Part shown: one piece after another, positions 1 to 13,200 of the stretch | Layout: each line of letters starts with the position of its first letter | How positions within the stretch are numbered: the stretch's first letter is position 1 | From: Chondrosia reniformis | Taxonomy: Eukaryota > Porifera > Demospongiae > Chondrillida > Chondrillidae | DNA: 64,000 bases | Reading direction: 5' to 3' | Assembly (NCBI GenBank): GCA_947172415.1 | Contig: OX359195.1 | Coordinates: 4,625,501 to 4,689,500, forward strand | Program-made: the position numbers and the translations under genes | The notes under the pieces: model-generated | Seen by the model: only the letters and a program-made list of their open reading frames with translations | The model's database searches: none | What the model was told of the DNA's origin: nothing

Positions 1-416
1 GGAAAAGAAGAAAGAAAAGACTCCTGTATCTTCATGCATCCAAAGCTCTCTCCAGGTTTAGTTCCCCTATATGCGTTTTTACAGAATAAGCACAGTATGC
101 ATGTAAGAAAATGTTGTATTAGATTTTTCATGCTCCTGTTACCATGTATAATTATGCTAGAATAATTACGATGTTGGAACACATTCCAACTTCAGAAAAT
201 AAGACCAAGAACAATAAAGACAAGTTTTCATATATGCCATATAACAGCTACATACAATATGCATGGCATTAGCAAAAAATACAAGTTTTTTCTATAACTC
301 AAAGATGTGTGCATGCTTTTGACCTCCGTGTCTTTTTCAAAAGTTTTCTTGTAAAAGTATCATTTTTCCTGGAAGGAAAAAACACCAGTCACAAGTGCAC
401 ACAACAATAATACATA
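1..416. other. 3' flank of VCPIP1, no clear gene
   Basis: AT-rich DNA lying beyond the VCPIP1 stop on the minus strand. I see no conserved coding sequence. The last VCPIP1 exon contains a possible donor (AAG followed by gtatcc, near 509), so an alternative last exon could lie here or outside the window. Short open stretches near 1-60 on the minus strand cannot be assigned. Confidence 0.4.
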
Positions 417-3400
417 TTAACTATATACAGGCAAGCAGATGTATATTATTATAACTACGTAGAGCAGTTTAAAGATAAAACGCATACGCCCAAATGGGAA
501 AATGGATACCTTTATATTTGAATTGCTGGGTAACATTGAATGCCCTTTTCCTGAGAAAGCTTGCACATCTCCCTCACTACCACCCTTGTAGACTGATCCG
601 GAAGTTGTATCATTTACAATGGTTTCAGATGGAGCATTGTCAGATGACACAGAGTCATCAGCCACCAGTTGCGATATTTTCTCTTCATCCACAGAAAGTT
701 GTCTGACTGGTATATGGGTAACACCAAGGCAAAGCTCAATGGTATCCCTCTGAGCATTGTAGCTGAACTTTTTGGATTTGAAACCTTTTAACATGAAGTG
801 CACACCATCTACAAATCTATTTCCAAACTGAGATTTGACTTCCTCATAGTAGACCCCTCCTCTGTGGAACATTTCTGGTGTTTTAACTGCAATAGGCCAC
901 AAATCTATTGCCTCAAGCAAGGTTTGAATTTGAGAGATTTCTTTGGAAAGTGGCTCCTCAATGTTAGAAGGCTGAAGTGCTTCTGTAATTAAATGAAAAG
1001 AGATTGAAGAATTTGAAACATAGGAAACTTCCCAGTACATGTTTTAACTGAATAGCAGCATTCATTATTTTTAGAAAAACGTTATTTGATTTGTGGTTGC
1101 ATTTACACCATACTTTGCAACTGGCTGGACTTAACTGCCAAGAAACATCAATCAGCGGTAACTGGCAGTAAGCATAACCAACATAAGATTACTGAATCAG
1201 TCACATTATTGATACATACTTATATTCATATGTAGTTCCCAAACCTGATGTAATTCTGCATTTTAGTTAAATGAGGAAATAAACTAAATTAATAATTAAA
1301 CTATTGACTTCCATAAAATACAAATTATATAACAAGTAGTTCGAGTTTAAAAACTCGTGGGGCTGCCGCCCCCGAATTAACTCGAACTACTTGGCCGCAT
1401 CGTTGGGATTTAATATATATATTCGTAATGCTAACGATTGAGGACGCTTAAGTGTCCTGAACTTTATAAATAACGATGGAAAAGCTTCGTTAACTAAAGC
1501 TTCCTGAACGCCGCCATTTGCAAAAACGATATATTGACGTATAAATTAAGTGTAACAATAGTTACGTATGAACTCGTATTATACATATATCGACGTATAA
1601 AATAAGTATTATAATAGTTGCGTATGAACCCGTATTATATATATAGATATATATATATATATCTTTCCGTAACATGAAGCCGTACAACGTAATCGGCAAA
1701 TGAAAACAATATAAGGGGCTGCCACAGGCAGCCCCTAAAAATGGGTGAAATAAACAAGGACCTTGATTCTGTGTTAAGTCATCTATCAGATGTAAAAAGT
1801 TGGTCTGCATAAAGACATTGGACCTCTTAAAATTACAAGCCAAGCAGTATCTATCAATATACTCCGTTGCTGGGGGCAACCGCCTGTGTTTAAATTTCGT
1901 AACCGTGATATAACAGGATTTAAGAAGCTATATACTGCATCGGCTTCTTAAATCCTGTTATATCCCTGCCCAAATATGGTAAACTAAGACGTTTCTTCTT
2001 GGGGAGTGGACAATTCTCCTTACATTTAGGACAGTTGGAGTAGTCAGGGCAAGAGCATTCTATGAAGTCGTCAGCGTTTAAGCAAACCAACCAGACACTA
2101 GATGAGCCATCCTGAAAGTCCCGCCAAAACAATGATAAGAAACGAGGGAGTATATATCACTCATACCACGGCGCTTCGGTGTATATGGATTTTATACGTA
2201 CTCGTGACATATACACCTCAGCGCCGTGGTATAACTAATACATATATCCTATCCTCTAAGTTACAGTTAAATCGAATATCCCTGTAATATTCCTATATGC
2301 ATGTACGTAGTTACATACGTACCTATTGCATATTTTTCTTTTGGTTTTGATTCTTCCTCTTCTAGACTCTTGGGAATCTCCACTATTATCTTGTCTCCAT
2401 TCTGCAGATTTAGTGGTTCCTCTGGATTTTCTGGCGGGACCAGCATACGAGGAGGAATACCGGTTCTGATGATGAACTGCTCTTGAGTTATGCTAAATTC
2501 ATGCTGTAGCCTTTCCTTGAAGTCACTGAATGTTAATTTGTCATCTAAAGAAAGCGTCTTTGATTGGCCAGTTGAAGTAGTCACTCTAATCCTCCTGTTA
2601 CTTTTGTTCTTTGGAGGAGAGGGCAGGTTTAAAGGCTTTGAGGGTGGTAAATTAGTAGATGTTGAAGATGGTGGTGGCTACACGGAGAAAGACAAAAGAT
2701 ATAATTCCACAACAAAAAATATTACTGTACTGCGCTGGTATAGCTGAGTACTCAAGCATGTTTGTGCAGCATCCTCAGCAGTGTGAAAGGAATTACTACA
2801 AAGCTACAAAGCAGTGTTACGTTTAGGAAAGTAGACTAGTATTCAAGACTTTTCGTATATAGCTTATTCATGCTGTAGCCACAAACACATTATGCTGAAT
2901 AGGTTTAAATGCCATCCACAATTTAGACCCACAATATACGTACATACGTATATGCAGAACAGACATGCTAAAGTAACAAGTTTTTCGAGTTTAAAAAATA
3001 CATGGAGCACCAGGTGCCCCACACTCGAACTATTTGCTGTTTCTTAGATGTCTGGTTCACCAATTTCAGTCATCACTTGAATGCCGTCAATTTCAATGCC
3101 ATATCTTGTAGAAAACCTTTTGTACAGGTATAGTATTAAAGGTGGTTTCTAAATCCTTTTCATCGGTTCAATTTTAAATTAGAAAACAAAAGCCAGCCAG
3201 AGTGTCCACCATTTTATTGACAGATATAAATGTATTATACGGATATATAAGGTTACGAACAGGAAGCCATACTAAAAACCTTTTGAAAGTTCTAAAACAA
3301 ATGTAGGGCTGCAAAAAAACGGAAAAAGAGGTTAGAAAGTAGTAGGGATTCCTAGAAGAATAACCAAAACAAGACAGCATTATGTGGGCAACTATGTCTA

Positions 3401-6400
3401 TTGGATCATCCCTATAGAGAGTTCCATCATACCCCCTGATCTACACATTTGTATGCATTTTAGATGTATAAAATAGATGTACCTTAGCAGCTAATGATTG
3501 ACGCTTCAGAAGCTCTGCAGTTCTAGACGAATGGCTTCTACCACCCTGCAACATATTCACTTTGTCCTCAACTTGCTTTTTTAACTTTTGCTCTGTGACA
3601 CTGACACCCAATTCTTCCTTGTGCAAGCTTTTAGATTTTGGACCAGTTGCTATCAGTTTACTGACTTCAGCTGAAATAAATGTGACAATAGCATGCAAAA
3701 ACATTAAGTGTATAATTTAAGACAAGCAAGTAGGCATATACTTACTGACTTCAAACAAACCTACTGACTTAAAAGTCTACATATGACATATGTATGTATG
3801 TACTATATTGACAAAACATTTGATGGCATTTATATCTGATGGTTTGGCTGCCAACTGGGTTTATTTGATATTGACATTTAATTTGACAGAATTTTAAATT
3901 GGTAGAATTTTAAAATGGCAGAATTTTAAATTGACAGTGTTGCAGTTCAAGTTAATGAAATCATCATCCAGTCAACAATGGCTGTGTACACTGCTGTCTC
4001 ATCTGGTTATCATAGTCGCCAGCTGTAACAAACATTGACAGATGAATTTTTTGGCTATTATCTATGAGATTGCCAAACCATCAAATGAAAATCCCCGCCA
4101 AATACTCCAGATATACAGTAAATAGTTTCAATATCCAGTGAAACCTGTTCAGTGTCTAGGCATACCCTAAGGTCAACCAGACTGAAGCAAACAGTCTACA
4201 TTCATTCCTTTGAAAAAATTTACCTATGCATTTGGTTTAATTACCTGGGGTTGCCAAACACCTTAAAAGCAGAGTGTATACATACATACAGTCTTGGCAT
4301 CCTTCTTCAGTGTATAGAGAAGATTAATTTAATAAAGTGATATACTTATACAAATGAAGTGATAAGGTGTAGTTGTTGTGAACATTATGAAAATCTTTAT
4401 TTTGACAACTGTTGCTGAGGCTCATCAAGATAAAGATTATCATATACAAATGAACAGTCTAATCAAATAAGGGATTATCTGTATATAGGAACACTAAGAA
4501 AGTGCTTACAAATAAACTTACAGGAGCTTTCATTGTTCTTGGTAGTCTTTGAAGGAGGCATGTCATATTCACCTTCTGCTTCAGCATTCTGACTGTTGGA
4601 CTCAGGGTGCCATCCATCAACTTCGGATCCAGGCTTCTTGGCTGTGGTCTTCAAGATTATCTCTACTGCACTCTGGACAAGACGTTCACTTCCAAATTCA
4701 CCAGGGAAGTACTTCTCTACCACTTGCTGGGCAATCTCGTAGGCATTCGAATTAAGCAATTTATTGGACTCGTTATCAAACCAGTGGATTTCTGCAGTAA
4801 CTGTCTTACCATTCCATGTTAAAGGCAACAAGAATCTAAACAGTAAAGCAATTGAGGCACAACATTTTTAAACACAAACATATACAAAAGGCTACAAGAG
4901 GAAATGCTGACAAATATATAATGTACAGTAGGAAGATAAAGAGATCTCAATTAAAAATCATACAGTAACTCACTTCTTTGGCAGATTATCATAAATTTTT
5001 CCATTCCAAAAGTGCTTGAATCCACAGTTACATCTGCTGCTATGGCTTGGTATGTCAGTCCTGTCACCATTCTTGTACTCTACAGTACCATCTTGATTGA
5101 TCACCCTAGTACTCTCTCGCGAGTCACAAACAGTGCAAGGAATGCTCGTAGGTATGAAGCTGTCTGTTCTTCCATCATATCTACGTACAGTAAAACATGG
5201 TGGTTAGCTACTAACAATTGACAATTTGAATTTCTTCAAAGGAGGGAGGTTAACTATGCCCCTACAAGTGACGTTTTCATAGAAAATACCTTAGCTACCA
5301 ACTGTAATATTTTAGTGTTGTATTAATTTCTTGTAAAATATATAGTTAGAGCCTTATGAATACTTGCATACCTGGCTGTAATGTTGTGCTCTGAAAAGAA
5401 GTACTCTTTATCATGTATCAGATTGTATTCATTATCAGCCAAATTATACAAATTGCCTCCTCTAACAAACCATTCTGGAACAACAGTGGAGACTGCCTTG
5501 CAAAGGAGGCATCTTCTCAGAGCTCCAGATTTCAAAAGGCTCCGAGTTGCTTGCATAATCTCCATTGGCTTTGAACCAACATAGCCAGCCTTTCTGTAAA
5601 TGTAATGATCCACATCAGCAACCAGGGATGGCTTCACGTGATATGCCTCAAAGAAGGCCTCTTCCATGCAGTTGACTAGACGAGAGAGGTAGCTATCACT
5701 CATTGCCTTTCCTCCAGCTACTTCAAGCCGGTCTCCCTCCTCTACTTGAGTGTACATGTGGATACTCTCATCGGGGACTCCCCAAACCTTTGGGAGAAAA
5801 CTTAGTGGGATTTGAGCAGGCTGCTGATTTTGCACTCTTACAATGGGAATAAAGTGGTTTCTTCCTCTGCTGGACCAGCTGATGATAATAGGCTGATTAA
5901 AGTGCAAGGTCCCTCCCTCTGTATGTTGACACTCAGACGGAGGGACAAAAGCTGGCAGAAAAACGCCTGAATAATCACCAGAGGACTTCATTCCTAAGAA
6001 TATAGACTGGGACTATCACACTAGCCACATATACCTTGTGGAGACACAAGTAAATAGAGATAGACTTAAGAAACCATTCTTATCCAGCAGCCAACAAAAA
6101 AAAACAGAGAAGGTTCGTACATATGCACACTACACAAACTTAAACTAGCAGTAATAAACAAAGTAATCACTCAATATTCAGTTTCCCATGAATATATGTT
6201 TGTTGACCTACATACCTAGTATTTGATAAATGTAGACATAAACTAGTGCAAATGTCTTACCATCCAAACTGTCAAGGAGGATGATGGGGCGATGCAACAC
6301 ATTGGCTAACCCAAACACGTGTATGTTACACAAACCCATTCCTCTGTTATCAGGAGGCTGGTAATCAGGAGCTGCTTCATCAATTATATCCTCCCACTCA

Positions 6401-7131
6401 TTGTCTTCAATGAAATCCTTGAAAGTATCTCTGTATTTCTGCAGGTTTTCCCTGAGATGGCGATGCAGCTGAAGTCGTAAGGAATGCCAAAAGAGTTCTC
6501 GTCCAATCAAGCATCTTGAAATGGCATGAACCAGACAATGTCCATCACCATCAGCATGCAAAGGAACCAACACCTCCCCACCATTGACTTCCGAAATATA
6601 GGAGAGAGAATCAATTAGATAGCTCATGCCAGACAGGTCTCGTCCATATCCTGCCTGATTCAGGTGAGACTCTTCAATGGTGAATGCATACTTGGCCAAT
6701 TTTGAGCAATCAAAGCTTTCTGAAGGTCCAAGCTCTTTCAGCAACTTGGGTTTGCCATTCTTGTCCATACCGTAAGTAGTCAGCAGGTGTGAAAGTAGCT
6801 TACACTGATAGTGCGAGATACCCTTGACCTTCATCATTTCAGCCTTTAGAGGAATTTCAGATGTGCTACTGGATTGCTTTGTGTATAGTTTCGTCATCAA
6901 CCTTTGTCTTTCCCCCTTTTCCATCTCTGATATATCTTTGATATCTAAAAGATCATTATAGTCGTGACGTTGGCCACAGCTCGTACATTCGACGCTTTTC
7001 TCATAGGCTGGGAAATAAAGCGTTGTCTGGCATTCGGAATCAGGACAGACGCCACTTTTATACTTCAAAGGTTTAGCCAAATCCGTCTGAAGTTGTTCAA
7101 GTAATTGCAAAATGGAAGCTTTGGACGCCAT
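417..7131 (-). CDS. VCPIP1: VCPIP1/VCIP135-type OTU deubiquitinase, 7 exons
   Basis: A cysteine protease that removes ubiquitin. In vertebrates it binds p97/VCP and p47 and acts in Golgi and ER reassembly after mitosis. Exons on the minus strand: 7131-6261, 5993-5372, 5180-4974, 4835-4522, 3670-3483, 2677-2323, 982-417. All joins are GT-AG and in phase, giving about 1040 residues (human about 1220). Domains in order: N-terminal zinc finger (Cys29, Cys34, Cys49, Cys52); OTU domain with DGDGHC and catalytic Cys199, and the partner His in GRNH near residue 337; a second Cys/His cluster spanning exons 2-3 (CLLC, CTVC, CNCGFKHFW); a ubiquitin-like region in exon 6 (NGDKIIVEI); the family motif FSGKGHS near the C terminus. 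The human Ser-rich tail is shorter here or uses another exon. The start ATG opens the only long frame, and VPS26 ends 116 bp upstream. Confidence 0.95.
1333..1740. mobile_element. Non-autonomous foldback element, copy A1
   Basis: Lies in the last VCPIP1 intron. It begins with a 15-bp inverted repeat (1333-1347 caagtagttcgagtt against 1379-1393) that frames a GC-rich loop. The following block, from about 1490, reads gcttcctgaacgccgccat and is found again at 59697, with the same order of motifs down to a second palindrome around ggggctgcc/ggcagcccc (about 1716-1737). No coding capacity is visible. The shared order over more than 200 bp marks an interspersed repeat family. Confidence 0.75.
1855..2250 (-). 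mobile_element. Non-autonomous element with Cys-rich micro-ORF, copy B1
   Basis: A second copy lies at about 34340-34690 in the opposite orientation. Both hold a long palindrome around aacaggatttaagaagc (here about 1912-1963), a tail with a gttgcc/ggcaac hairpin next to an actccgt/acggagt end, and a GC-rich inverted repeat around gcgccgtgg (about 2168-2235). A short frame on the minus strand (about 2132-1920) encodes a CSC...CPKC...C pattern resembling a zinc-binding knuckle. A one-base deletion relative to copy B2 separates its ATG from this frame, so it looks broken. Confidence 0.7.
2977..3036. repeat. Short palindromic insertion (TTCGAGTTT family)
   Basis: Partial inverted repeat with caagt..cgagttt on one side and cactcgaactatttg on the other, framing a small gcaccaggtgc palindrome. 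It resembles the end of copy A1 at 1333-1393 and insertions at about 25966-26023 and 50260-50310. The following 3045-3290 shares scattered words with 26030-26100 (for example aaggttacgaacaggaagcc). Confidence 0.55.
3671..4521. repeat. VCPIP1 intron with AT-rich inverted-repeat insertion
   Basis: Between exons 5 and 4. Within it, about 3818-4090 has ends that can pair (catttgatgg with tttggc on the left; gccaaaccatcaaatg on the right) and an internal run of aattttaaaattgacag-type short tandem words at 3880-3940. This looks like a small degenerate MITE. Nothing coding is visible. Confidence 0.45.
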
Positions 7132-7247
7132 ATTTACTTAATATTCAAACTAGAAAGACAAAATCTACTGTTTGCCGAGTCACGCTGCGACCGCCATATT
7201 AGACTAAGGTAAATTACAAAAGGGAAATACCCCAAACAACATTAGGG
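7132..7247. promoter_or_regulatory. 116-bp spacer between VPS26 stop and VCPIP1 start
   Basis: Both flanking genes are read on the minus strand, so this spacer holds the VPS26 3' UTR and the VCPIP1 5' region together. No TATA box is evident at a fixed distance. The spacing is short enough that the upstream transcript's poly(A) site and the downstream promoter must overlap or lie side by side. Confidence 0.5.
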
Positions 7248-10200
7248 TTAAACAGTTTTCTTCGCTGCCCTCTTTGCTTTAGGATCAGCCTTCCTCCACA
7301 ACAAGATTTCTTGCTGCTTAAAGTATCTCCTGTCTTCCTCATCAATTAAAACAAGATTTAGGAAAAACCTAACACTGAACTTTCTGCAAATGTCTCTCAT
7401 GGTGGTTGTGAGATCATAGGCACCCATGTACAGTCGAATAGGGATGGATTCGCCTATAGTGAGATAGGTTGAGACAGAATACGAATAGTATTATACAGAA
7501 CCAAATTACTTTGCATCAAACAGTACAATAAACTGATTGGCAACAACAACAATTTGGGTATTTGTCAAAACATTTAAAGCTGGAATGTACTTTAGTACAA
7601 AATATGTTTCATTTTCAGCTATAAAGTTCCAAACTACTGTACACATCACATTATAAAAATGCATCTTTGATACAGCTAGCAATCCCTGTACAGCTTAACA
7701 GGATATACGTTTAGAGAGAGTAAACGTAGAATTTAACATTTAAATATTGAAATCATCAATTCCTATGAAAATGAGCCTAATCTAAATAAATTTCACATAC
7801 ACTGGCTGTTCAGATTTATAGAGTGCCTATTTATGCAATAGTAGTTGTATAACATCAGTTGCACCTCTAACTGGGGCTCCATCCATGATCTCATACTTGG
7901 CCAATGTGTCATTTTCATTGTAGACGTTGGAACCAGACCCAGATGTCTCACGTTTGATAATAGAAAGTTCCATGTGCTTAATTTTGATACGAACAAGCAG
8001 AAAGTAAATCTTTCCAATAACAACATCTCTCAGGTGATACCTGCAACACAGGAAAAAGTACTAAATAATAATAATGTGTACTTTGAGGTAAAAACTCATG
8101 CATTGGCCACCCTAAAGCGGCCACCAATCCCCAGAGTGACCTCACTCAAATAACTTGCTGCTACAGTATTCACAAGAACTTGTGTATACTTTCATACCTT
8201 AATACAATACTTATAAGAACAGTACATTATGAATGTTTTAACAATATATTCGTATATATCTATTGCATCAGCAACACTTTTTACAACACTTCAGCCATAA
8301 AACTTATTGCTGAAGAAGACCTACGGGTCAAAACGTCCTAATACTTTGATTAATATTAAGTGTTGCTAATGCTCAAATTGTAACCAATTGCAACAAGTGC
8401 CCCTTTTTACTTCAAATATATACGAATATACATATATACTTAGATTACTACGATTATTGTAACTACCACTGTATATAACATGGTAAGGTGCATCTATTAT
8501 ATGCAGATATGCCATACATGGAGAGACTTCCAAGTAAATGAATTAGCACAATGGTGGCCTAAGGCAGGATATCCTTTAATAGATAAAACTATTTCCCTTC
8601 CATTATATATTAACTTTATTTTATAGAGTATTTTGTTTATGTGTTCAGTTTTCTCTCTCAGTTTTGTTATTCATACAGATCAGACTGCAAACAGCTCACT
8701 TGGCTGGTTGGCATAATACATACGTACGGTCCAATGATTATTTGCTTATCAGCAGTAGGCATATTTTGTGAAAATTCACCTTTATTACACTATATTATTG
8801 TTAGTAAGAGGTTGGAACAGAGGCCAGTGGCTAAGGTACTGGACCAGCACATCACCCAAAAGGAGGTGGCATAAGCAGTAAAATCCTTGCAGAATGCAAA
8901 GGAACTCGGGGAGGATGGTCTTCCTTCTGAGGTATGGAAGGTTGGGGGGAAGATCACTGACTACCTAGTGGCAGCATGTAAGAAAGGGATCAATGGAGGC
9001 ATACCAAAGGATTGGGTAGACTGAAAAAATCATCCCCATACATAAGAAGGGAGCCCTGAATGATCCAAACAACTACGTATAGTGGTATAGCACTGTTCTC
9101 AATTTGTGGGAAGGTGTTTGGGAGGATCCTGGCAAGGCAACTGCTCAGGTATATTGTTCCATAAGTGGTTCCAGAGAGCCAGTGTGGCTATTAACCAGGG
9201 CATTCCACTGAGGACTTGATGTTTTTTGCTCACCAGCATTTTGAGAAGCCAAAGGAGGGGAATATCACCCTCTATGCAGTTTTTGTGGACTTTAGTAAGG
9301 TATTTGACTCAATAGACCAAGATCTTCTTTGGCTTGTTCTTACAAGAAAAGGAGTCCCCAAAGCTGTTTGCAGCTCTGCAGAATCTCCATAAATACATGG
9401 AAGGCTGTGTTCAGTACAGAAATGAACTGCCTGGGAATTTCAAAATTTGCACTGGTGTTCAACAAGAATCTGTGGATGGTGCTGTATTTTTCACGTTGTA
9501 CTTGGCTGCACTGACGGAGATTGCCTTCCCCCATTATTCAGTATACCGGAGAGAGTCGGTTGATGAACCTGCCTGTGACCACCTCTGTCAATCTTTCCAG
9601 ATTTAGTGGACAAATAGTAGTGACTGACTAAGATGTGTGCGCTATCTTTTTTGAATATTTGATTAACTAACTAATTGAACTGAAATTACTTTTATTAACT
9701 AGCTGGATGTGGTTACTTGTATAGCATGTACGTACAACATGTTTGATGATGATATTACACGTGTGTTTGGCTCTGAAACTATATGAATATTGATTAGGTG
9801 AACACATTTGGCAATAAGGACATTAACCTGTCTTAACTGTTAGGTAACACAGTTGTCCCAAGTCTCCTAAACTGAATATAAATGTATCTTTCATTTGTTT
9901 AGATTAGGTATTAACTAACATTCCGGACAAATCTTGGTTCATTTGAGACAAATCTTGGTTTGAAATTTGACTAAAATTTATAAATATTATTTTATATTAC
10001 AACAATGTAACCTAATCGTTGCATAAGCTGACACTAGAATTCCTCTCATCATCAATCTGTAAGACTAGGAAATGCTACAAATAATGGGACAGCCCGAACA
10101 GGGTCCTCATCTGTAGAGGATGAGGAGTGAACTGTGTTCCCCAAAAGGACCCCGTAACTTTGCATACCCATACCTGTTTACAGGAGTGCTTAGTAACTAC

Positions 10201-13200
10201 TTAGCCATAGAGAACAATGAGAAAACCATGTCCTGATTATAACTATTACGAATTCCATAATTCATGTATACCCACAGAAGCGGTACACATGGTGAGCATG
10301 ACTACCACCAAATTAGGAACGAATTCAAGTGATGAGTACATTGACCCACTCATACATATGGAGATACACTGTGGGTCTTGTTCAGGCTCACTCAAATAGA
10401 ATTTCAATTTGGACAAACTGTTGCCATCTTTGCACCATGATGGCCAACAACCCATTATATTAACTAGCGCTCCTACAGATAATGTACCAGCAACCATGCA
10501 GTTCATTTCTGCTTCACTGCATCACCCAATGGTCTACCTTCAAAGTAACTAAAAGAAGTCCAAAGTTTACAAAACCAAGCTGCCAGGCCTACTCCAGTGA
10601 GCAAGCTGACTTTCCTGAGCTTGGCTGCCTCGAATGAAAGTTTTATTGCAAAACAAATAAACAGCTCATGATATTATAAATAATTAACTTACTTGGCTTT
10701 GTTATACTCAAATTCAATATGCAAAGAATCTTCAATCCCAACCTCCATTTTCAGACTATTGTTAACATCAGGGTAACTAGAGAGAGTGTGTACAGCAATA
10801 TTTCTCTCTTTAGATGTCTCAGAGAGTCTCTTCACAATAGCAACTCGCAGGAAGTATCTAATAAGATAATTAAAAGGGAGTATTCCAAAACCACGTAGTA
10901 CATAATGAGTCAAGTTAATGAAAATATTGGATATATACAACTAGCAGCCATAGGTCAGCCAAGCAATATACACCCTAAGTAACAAGCTAACACAAATATT
11001 AGCTCCTTGGGAGTGCAATGAACCAAGAAAAGGTAACGATAATCTCGTTTAGCAGTTATTTTTTAACGTTTAATGTTTCTTGCTTAACAAATCTTTTAAT
11101 GGTTAGCCTCTAAGAGAATGTCGGTTAACGTTTATCAATGAAAGTCCACAGCTCATCACACTCCCCAGGAGACATGAAAGGGCAAGGTATGTACATACAT
11201 CCAAAGTCAAATAACCTCCATTTAAGACCAGTTTGTATATCTTAAATTCCTTACCTTTTTAGAGTAAAGAGACGTGTACGTATGTAAGAAACAAAATGTG
11301 ATCATAAGTCAAACTAATGTGTAGTTACAAATTTACCTCAGCTTCACATTAGTTCCAGTGTATGTTTCATGTGGTTTTTCTGCATTATGAAAGTCAAAGT
11401 CAAACACAGCTGTTTGTTCCAAGGTCCCAGGAGGTGCCAACTGACGAACAAGTGATATGAAATTGTGGCTGTTACCTCGATCATAAAACATTTCTACAAG
11501 GAAGACAAATTGTTACAATTACTGAATAATCGTAGTCTATACTCTACATGTGGTAAACCTATAAGGAACATCATCTGATAACATGATGTCAGACGGTTCA
11601 AACATCCCGATTTTGAAGCCCGAGTCCCAAGTCCCTGTGATCAGGACGCTATTTGCCTCGAAAAACAGCCCAACTAACACGTTGCATCAAAGTAATTAGT
11701 ATATAAATAGCATGCAGCAAGTAATATTATTTTTAGTCAAATGTTCACAAAATCTATTATTCCGACTGAATTGCAAGTGGAGCTGAAACAGACATGCTCT
11801 CGTGCACAAGTTGGACTGAAGCGGTTTTTGATAGATGATGTCTGCTCAGTGTTCCTAATCAAATTCTGATTCCTTTACTGATGCGGGTGATGGTAAGGAT
11901 CCCAATATTGACTGTGACAGTGACGATGGATTACCGAAAAAGAAGTGCGCTAAACGATATTTCTCTTTCTCTTCCGCTTGGAAGACAACAGAGTTTTCGA
12001 TTGACGTTGACGGCAGGAATATAAAGAAGTTTTCAGGGATCGTTCTTTAGAGGCCATGATGGAATCATCTGATAACACGATGTACAGAGCATCATGTATG
12101 ATCAAGCAGAATTTCTTATGGGCTCATGAAGCCCATAAGTTTCAGAGCTGGAGTTCGTGCAACTGGATAAGATACACATGTAAAGTGCAAAGGAAAGTTT
12201 TTTTTAGATTTAACAGTTTTTTCAAACCCACTACTTTAGGTCTTACCTCCTAGGCAGGCGATTCCTCCTCAGAACAGATCATGGGTCTCTTACCTGGCTA
12301 TGCAACTTTAAGTAGCCCGAGGGACAGGTAGCTAGGTGGATGGAAAGGCTGCAGGAGTTTGACTTTGAAGCACAGCACCATCAGGGAAGGAGCCACCTCA
12401 ATGCTGATGCGTTGTCTAGGAGACACTGTACTCAGTGTGGTCGTGAGTCCCATACAGACAGTGAACTCACTCCTATTTCCACCGTCAATGTGCAGGATAG
12501 CTTAGGATTCACCACCAAGGAACTCCAGCAGGCCCAGCTCGATGATAGCATGGTGGGACCTCTCCTTTGCTCAGAGGAGATCAGAGGCCAGAAGACCAAT
12601 CTGTTAGGGGAGAAGGACTGAAGGAACAGAGACTCCACCAGCTCTGGAAACAATTAGCACTTCAAGGAGGCCTGCTCTACAGATGGTGTGAGAGCCCTAC
12701 AGGCTCCAGCCTCAACCTACAACTGGTTGCACCACAGGCACTGCAGCAGGACATTATGAGGAAGCTGCATGCAGGTCCATCTGGATGCCATCTTGGGACC
12801 GACAAGACCCTCCAGAAGCTGAAGGAACGATTCTACTGGCCCGGACACCACAATGATATCAAGAGGTTCTGCCTCGCATGCATGGATTGCCAGAGGAGGA
12901 AGACGCCCAGTACCAGAAGGAGAGGCCCACTGCAGCCGATAACAGCTGGTTACCCCATGTAGATGGTTGCTGTAGACATCCTTAGACCTTTGCCTGTCAC
13001 AAAGCGTGGTAACCGGCATGTCCTAGTAGCTGCAGAATATTTTACTAGATGGATGGAGGCTTGGCCCATACCTTACAAAGAAGTCAAGACAGTTGGGGAG
13101 TGGCTCACTATGGAGATGATCTACCGATTTTCAGTACCAACAAGACTCCACTCTGACCAGGGCCAGCAATTCGAGTCAGAGGTACTCCAGGAGATCTGCA

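Noticed and set aside
10090..10165. Possible third hammerhead-like copy (gatgaggagtg ... ccccaaaagg)
   Set aside because: The proposed stem II pairs only in part, the core CTGATGA is missing, and no stem I partner is found. The similarity may be decayed but cannot be supported.
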